A stretch of 64,000 bases of DNA. Source: Botryosphaeria dothidea. Lineage: Eukaryota; Ascomycota; Dothideomycetes; Botryosphaeriales; Botryosphaeriaceae. Every line of letters starts with the position of its first letter. Position 1 is the stretch's first letter. This document shows positions 59,503 to 64,000 of this stretch, one piece after another. A program made the position numbers and the translations under genes. The notes beneath the pieces are model-generated. The model searched no databases, was not told where the DNA came from, and was given only the letters and a program-made list of their open reading frames with translations. The DNA is taken from the NCBI GenBank assembly GCA_011503125.2, contig WWBZ02000007.1:372001-436000 (forward strand). Reading direction: 5' to 3'.

Positions 59503-60230
59503 GAAAAAGGGAAGGAGTTCCCGACGAAATGCTCGAGGGTTCTAGAGTAGCAAGCAGCGCAAGAACCTACGTACCTAAAACCAGGGAGGAAGTAAAAGCG
59601 GTTGACCAATCGGGGCCATGCGCGCTGCAGCATCACTGACCGCCAACTACTTGGCTCGCCATTCCTCCCTTTTAGTTCGACACCCTCGTCTAGAAGGAAC
59701 CATCTCCGCATGTCGACAGCTCGCATCCGGGCACCTCGGAAACTATCGCAATCCGGAAAGCCCGCAAGAATTCATCGTTACACAAAATCCACCACGGGAA
59801 CATTGCAAACGCCACAAAATTCCAGTGAACCATTCACATGGTATTCAAAAGATTTGGTATATAGCCTGAACCGATACGACCCCTGCACCAGCCATCCTTA
59901 TCTTCCTTCAGTCCTTCATCCAGAAGTCCTTTTCCCGTCCGGGGGTATATGATACGACACTCCACCCATTGATTTGATTCGTCCACCTGGTCCCCTTCCC
60001 TAGCCATCCATTCAAGCGAACAACCTCGGTTGTGCAAAAACCAAGTAGAAAAAATTCCCGCACTCCATACCAAAACAAGAAACTCCTCCTCCAAGGACTT
60101 TTGATCCTAGATATCCATAGATAATGATTGCGCCTCGCTTGTAGCAAACGACAGAATACAGTAAAATATGGCCGTGGCCATTGATAAAAAATGTACAAGA
60201 ATGTAGCTTCATTTAGACCACGCAACAAAA
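59503..60230. other. Convergent intergenic region
   Basis: 3' ends of the NTF2-like gene and of the Met30-like gene face each other; the latter is expected to have a long 3' UTR. Nothing else recognised. Confidence 0.6.
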
Positions 60231-62559
60231 TCACGCTGTGGAAGCTTCTCCGGTCTGAGCTTCGCCCGGTTGACTTTCGTCAGCTTGGCTGGCAATGCTC
60301 TCCGTGCGTTCTCTTGCCGGACCGATGGTGGTCACACCGTGCTCTCCGCCGCAACCGAAACTCATGATGCGGACTTCGCAGTCTTCACCCGCGGACACGA
60401 GCTTAGAATCGCTCAGACCGATGCAGGTCACCGGGCCAGCATGGCCTGTGAAGGTACGCTCGTGGCGGCCGGTTCGCGGATCCCATACCTTCACCATGCG
60501 GTCTTCCGCGCCGGAGACCAGGCGAAGAGTGTCCGCCGCGATGGCCCAAACGCCTTCGACGTGACCGAAGAAGGTTTTAAGACAGCGGCCTGACGCAACG
60601 CTCCAGAGACGAATAGTTCCATCAAGGGCGCCAGTGATCATGTAGCGCGGTGGCTGTGGGCGTTGAGGCTGGTCAAGGAAGAAAGCTTTTGACTCATCGG
60701 CGCCGTAGGGGGGAGTGATGGGACCATTAAAATACCGAAGCATGTTGCCATCGCGGTCTGCCTCAGGGGTTTCCGGCTCGTGGTCATGGTCCGAGTGAGG
60801 GTCGGACTCATCATCGTCCAACTCAAACTCAGGCGGCATAGGCAGCACCTGCTGGACCTGCCCGACATGGCCGTGGAAGATCTTGAGGCAGCGTTTGGTA
60901 TCAAGGTCCCACAGTCGAACGGTACAGTCATCAGAGGCAGAAAAAATGGTACGTGATGCGCCGTCGATCTTGACCGCATTGACCCAGTCGGTGTGACCCT
61001 TGAGGTTGAAGGTGGACTTATCGGGGAAATTCCACACCCGAATCGTGTGGTCCATGGATCCAGTCGCGAGAATGTTATTGGCAAAGTGGAGCGAAACAAT
61101 ACCACCAGTGTGGCCGGGGAAAGTTCGGAGCAGCTCCCCGGTCTTCCAATTCCACAGCCTGATGGTGCGATCCAGGCCACCGCTGAAAAGACGGTTGTCT
61201 TCGAACTGCAAACATCGGACCCCCGCAGTGTGGCCAGTGAGCGTGCGAATTTCTTCGCCCGTGTTGATGTCCCAGATTTTAATTGTGGCATCATAGGACC
61301 CAGTTGCAAGAATACTATCATCGAACTGCAAGCACATGATACCGTTTGTATGGCCGCGCAGGATCTTTGTACTGCAACGTCCGTACTTCCAGTTCGTGCC
61401 AACCTTGAAACGGTCTTTGTAGACGTCCTTCCACGGCCGCTTTGTACGCGGCTGGAATACAGCGTTTTGCGAGCTGGAGCTGGGACCTGCGGTGCATGGC
61501 CGTTTTGCGGCGCTGTCGGAGGAAGGTTCTTCGGAAATGCGTCGCTTGAGAGTACCAGGGGCGGGGCTAGGGCTTGCTGCCCGACTCGCAGCATCGCCGG
61601 TATGCGTTTCTCCTGGTTCTGCGAGCTCGTTCAACCCTCTCCCCGTGGCTCGCAATTGCATCTGGCGCTTTTCGGTCCGCAATCTCTTGGCTTCGAGGAG
61701 GGGCAGTCCCCAACCGCACTTGGTGCATTTCCGATCAATGTGCTGCTCGCACATTTTATGCCATACCACGTCATCGTCGGCCAGCTGTCTCCATCGTCGA
61801 CTAACTTGCGCGGCTTTGCAGAGTGAGGTGGTGTCGAGATAGCAGAGAATCTTAAAGCCCAGCTCCGGTGGCAGAGCAGCGAGAAAATCGATCTTAATCA
61901 GATCGCGTACGGCAGCAGAGACATAGGAAAGTTGAGGAAAACAGCATTGCGCGAGAATGCCTTGAAGCATGAGATTACGATGTTTCGAGGGAGCGGCAGA
62001 AAAAAGCGACCAAACATGTGCGATACCCTGCTGGTCGGACTGAGAGAGCGTGGCGAGTTCCTTCGGTCTTTGTTAGATGCATATCCTTTTGCGATCTCGT
62101 GTTGGCACATACCTTCTGGAGTTGCTCCATGGAAGGCTCATTAGCCTGCCTCCTACATTTTACATCAGGACGATGTCGGTAGCAGTATTTCGTATTCGAT
62201 TTGTTGTTCATGGCGACTGGTTGGGGGGAATTGCCGAGCGGGTTGTACTGGTTGGGGATGTGCTGTGCCAGAAACGGCTGGATGTTCTTCGCAGCCTGCT
62301 TGCTGGTGGAGGATATCGATATCGAGTCGTCCTTGTCCTCAGCCTCCTTGTCTGCTTCGTCGCTGCCCAGATGATGTCTTGAACGCGGGCGGTCGTGGTG
62401 TTCGTGTTCCCAATTGAGGCCTTCGTGCTGCTGGTCGTGGGAGGCTTCGGACAGCTCCTTTTGGGGCGGATGTCGCAACGAGAGCCTCCTGGCAGGTGGA
62501 GCGTGCGGGTCGTGGAAGAGCGACGGCGATGCCGCATGCTGTTGCGAGCTTGACGCCAT
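60231..62559 (-). CDS. F-box/WD40 protein of the Met30/SconB type
   Basis: Two exons, 62559-62113 and 62060-60231 (52-bp intron), 758 residues. The N-terminus is Ser/His-rich, then [20 protein letters not shown] and, across the junction, [20 protein letters not shown], a stretch specific to this family. The F-box lies at about 211-257 ([19 protein letters not shown]) with a Cys-rich KCTKCGWG motif after it. From about residue 385 there are at least seven WD40 repeats ([33 protein letters not shown], and so on); an acidic insertion [17 protein letters not shown] sits between repeats five and six. It is the substrate receptor of an SCF ubiquitin ligase that controls sulfur metabolism (Met4/MetR/Cys-3 regulation) and the cell cycle. 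Divergent from the Atg17 gene. Confidence 0.95.
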
Positions 62560-63435
62560 TGTTGGGTATTGGGAGTGCGCACTGTCTGAGAGCGACGACG
62601 CAAGGGGGTATTAGAGTTTGAGACGCGGTTCAGGCCATGCGGGATCGCTGTCGATATTGGTCGGTTGGATGGCGTGCGAGGTGCGGAGTCTGGGAGCGAC
62701 GGGGGATGCGATGCGGAAACGGAACGGGCGGTGCGCCTTAAGCCAGCGCAGAAGTAGATGATTGTGTGCTCCCTGGGGCCAGGTCACGACAGCTGCAGGC
62801 AGACGACGGCTTTATTGGGTATTGGCGCGGGCGTGTACAGGCTGTATAGCGCAGCGGTGGCGTGCTTGGAGGTTGCGAGGCCTGAGCGCGACAAGCACGC
62901 AATCCTCGACCCGGCGTCGCAATTGCGACAGTCACGTGCGATGACTTGATAGCGTCGGTCTCAGTCACCACGGTACCCAAAACTCAGCGCAAACCTTTTC
63001 GCGACCACGGTGGCTAATGAGGTGCGCGCCTGTGCAATGCGCGGCCTCCCGAGTGGTCTCGGACTTCGCTCGCAGCGTTCCCGCCACCGTTGTTGCCATC
63101 GCACCGTCATCCGCGGCCGCCAGGGAGGCTCTTCACCGGCAATGACATGCGCAGCGGCAGACCATCGCGCGGCTGCCGATCCGGGAGTAGCGCGCCGGCT
63201 AGAGTCAGCGCTTGAGTCCGGGGAAGCTCGGCCAGCCTGCCAGGGTCCCGCAACTCTCAACGCCCATGCACGCGCGCCGGCCGTCCCAAACACCACTGCC
63301 GCAGCTCCCTCATCCTCAAGCACACCGCCGTGCTGCCCGCCAGCACACTCGCCCGTACCCATGTCCTGACGAACATCGCATCTTCGCCTCTCCTCTGCAT
63401 GACATCATAGCCTCATCGCTCCGAACCCAGCCTCG
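62560..63435. promoter_or_regulatory. Divergent promoter region (Met30-like / Atg17)
   Basis: 876 bp between divergent start codons, GC-rich, with short overlapping ORFs on both strands that were not called. No known sulfur-regulatory palindrome was recognised by eye. Confidence 0.5.
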
Positions 63436-64000
63436 ATGGCCTCCCCGCAGTCTCCAGCTGCGTCCACCGACAGCCTCGACAACGGCCCACCTTCCCTCGA
63501 ACAGCTGGTTTCCCATTTCGTCAGTGCCAAGCGTTCGCTTGCCTCCATCCACCAGGTCTGGCGCGCAAACGAAGTCGTTACCCAGGCGCGCCAGCTGCTG
63601 GAAGTTGACGCCGTCCTCACCAGCAAGATTGCCTTCCTGAGGCGTGGCCTCGATGAGCAGACCAAGACTTTGAGGACGCTACGATATGGCGTAGACTTGG
63701 TGGGCGTGGAGGGACATGGCGAATTCAAGGTGTGCACGATCCCGCAGATACAACGTACAAAGAACGTCTTGATGGTAACAGCTCTAGGAACTGCTTGCCA
63801 ACCTCGATGAGTCCTCGCAGCATCTTCACAATACCCTGCAGTTTTTAAAGGAGACTCCCATACATGGCATCCTGCAACCTCCCGGCACGCCTCAGAAGTA
63901 CCTTTTTGACTTCATCGACTCATCCAGCGTCGACGATCTCGAAGCTTCTCTGCGCGCCTGCATCGACCGCACCAACGAGGCTGATTCCTCTCTCGCTGAG
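63436..64000 (+). CDS. ATG17: Autophagy protein Atg17, N-terminal part (runs off the window)
   Basis: Two exons visible, 63436-63729 and 63788 to the window end (58-bp intron), 169 residues seen of a family of about 450-550. The start MASPQSPAAS leads into SLEQLVSHFVSAKRSLASIH, WRANEVVTQARQLLEVDAVL, FLRRGLDEQTKTLRTLRYG and GVEGHGEFK, then after the junction ELLANLDESSQHLHNTL and PGTPQKYLFDFIDSSSVDDL. This helical pattern (S-L-x-x-LVxHFVxAKRSL, WRANE, FLRRGL) is that of fungal Atg17, the scaffold of the Atg1 kinase complex at the phagophore assembly site. The 3' end is cut by the window. Head-to-head with the Met30-like gene. Confidence 0.93.

Noticed and set aside
1..64000. CRISPR arrays, insertion sequences, integrative elements, transposon ORFs or long terminal repeats
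   Set aside because: Eukaryotic nuclear DNA; no reverse transcriptase, transposase or terminal-repeat pairs were recognised by eye. A repeat search (self-dotplot, RepeatMasker) would be decisive.

Overview
This window reads as nuclear DNA of a filamentous ascomycete, subphylum Pezizomycotina. The genes have short GT-AG introns (about 40-150 bp, mostly 45-65) that often carry a ctgac/ctaac-like branch site. There is an intron-bearing tRNA-Asp, and the orthologues are typically fungal: a Met30/SconB-type F-box/WD40 protein, Atg17, Dbp9, the 9.5-kDa subunit of complex I, a DUF6590 protein and a DUF7708/STAND-like protein. A Dothideomycete is possible, but the sequence alone does not prove it.

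Layout. From 0.4 to 10.7 kb there are two diverged coiled-coil proteins of similar architecture (444-2330 on +, 7481-9051 on -), a small 88-residue protein and a DUF6590 protein, then a tRNA-Asp(GTC) with a 19-nt intron. The Dbp9 helicase lies at 12.3-14.3 kb. From 14.3 to 26.9 kb is a gene-poor, locally GC-rich tract whose only credible gene is a 68-residue Cys-rich microprotein (22976-23182 on -). At 26.9-29.2 kb is a membrane-protein gene that looks decayed. From 31 to 48.6 kb come housekeeping genes: the OST48/Wbp1 oligosaccharyltransferase subunit head-to-head with complex I NUO-9.5, a BTB-like protein, a 2424-residue conventional myosin-II heavy chain, and, head-to-head with the myosin, a Red1/ZFC3H1-like zinc-finger protein. 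From 49.6 to 59.5 kb is an accessory-looking block: an SDR oxidoreductase, a STAND/NLR-like protein with an N-terminal DUF7708-like region, a large AAA ATPase, the C-terminal piece of an Hsp70-like protein and an NTF2-like protein. The window closes with Met30/SconB, divergent from an Atg17 gene that runs off the end.

Exon structures were rebuilt by hand. Each called junction keeps reading phase and was chosen because it rejoins recognisable protein sequence. The items most worth a second look are the isolated Cys-rich microprotein in its 12.6-kb gene-poor tract, the multiply interrupted membrane-protein gene, the Hsp70-like stump beside the AAA ATPase and STAND-like gene, and a short intron that would give myosin-II a second C-terminus. 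No operon-like or clearly new multi-gene system was found.
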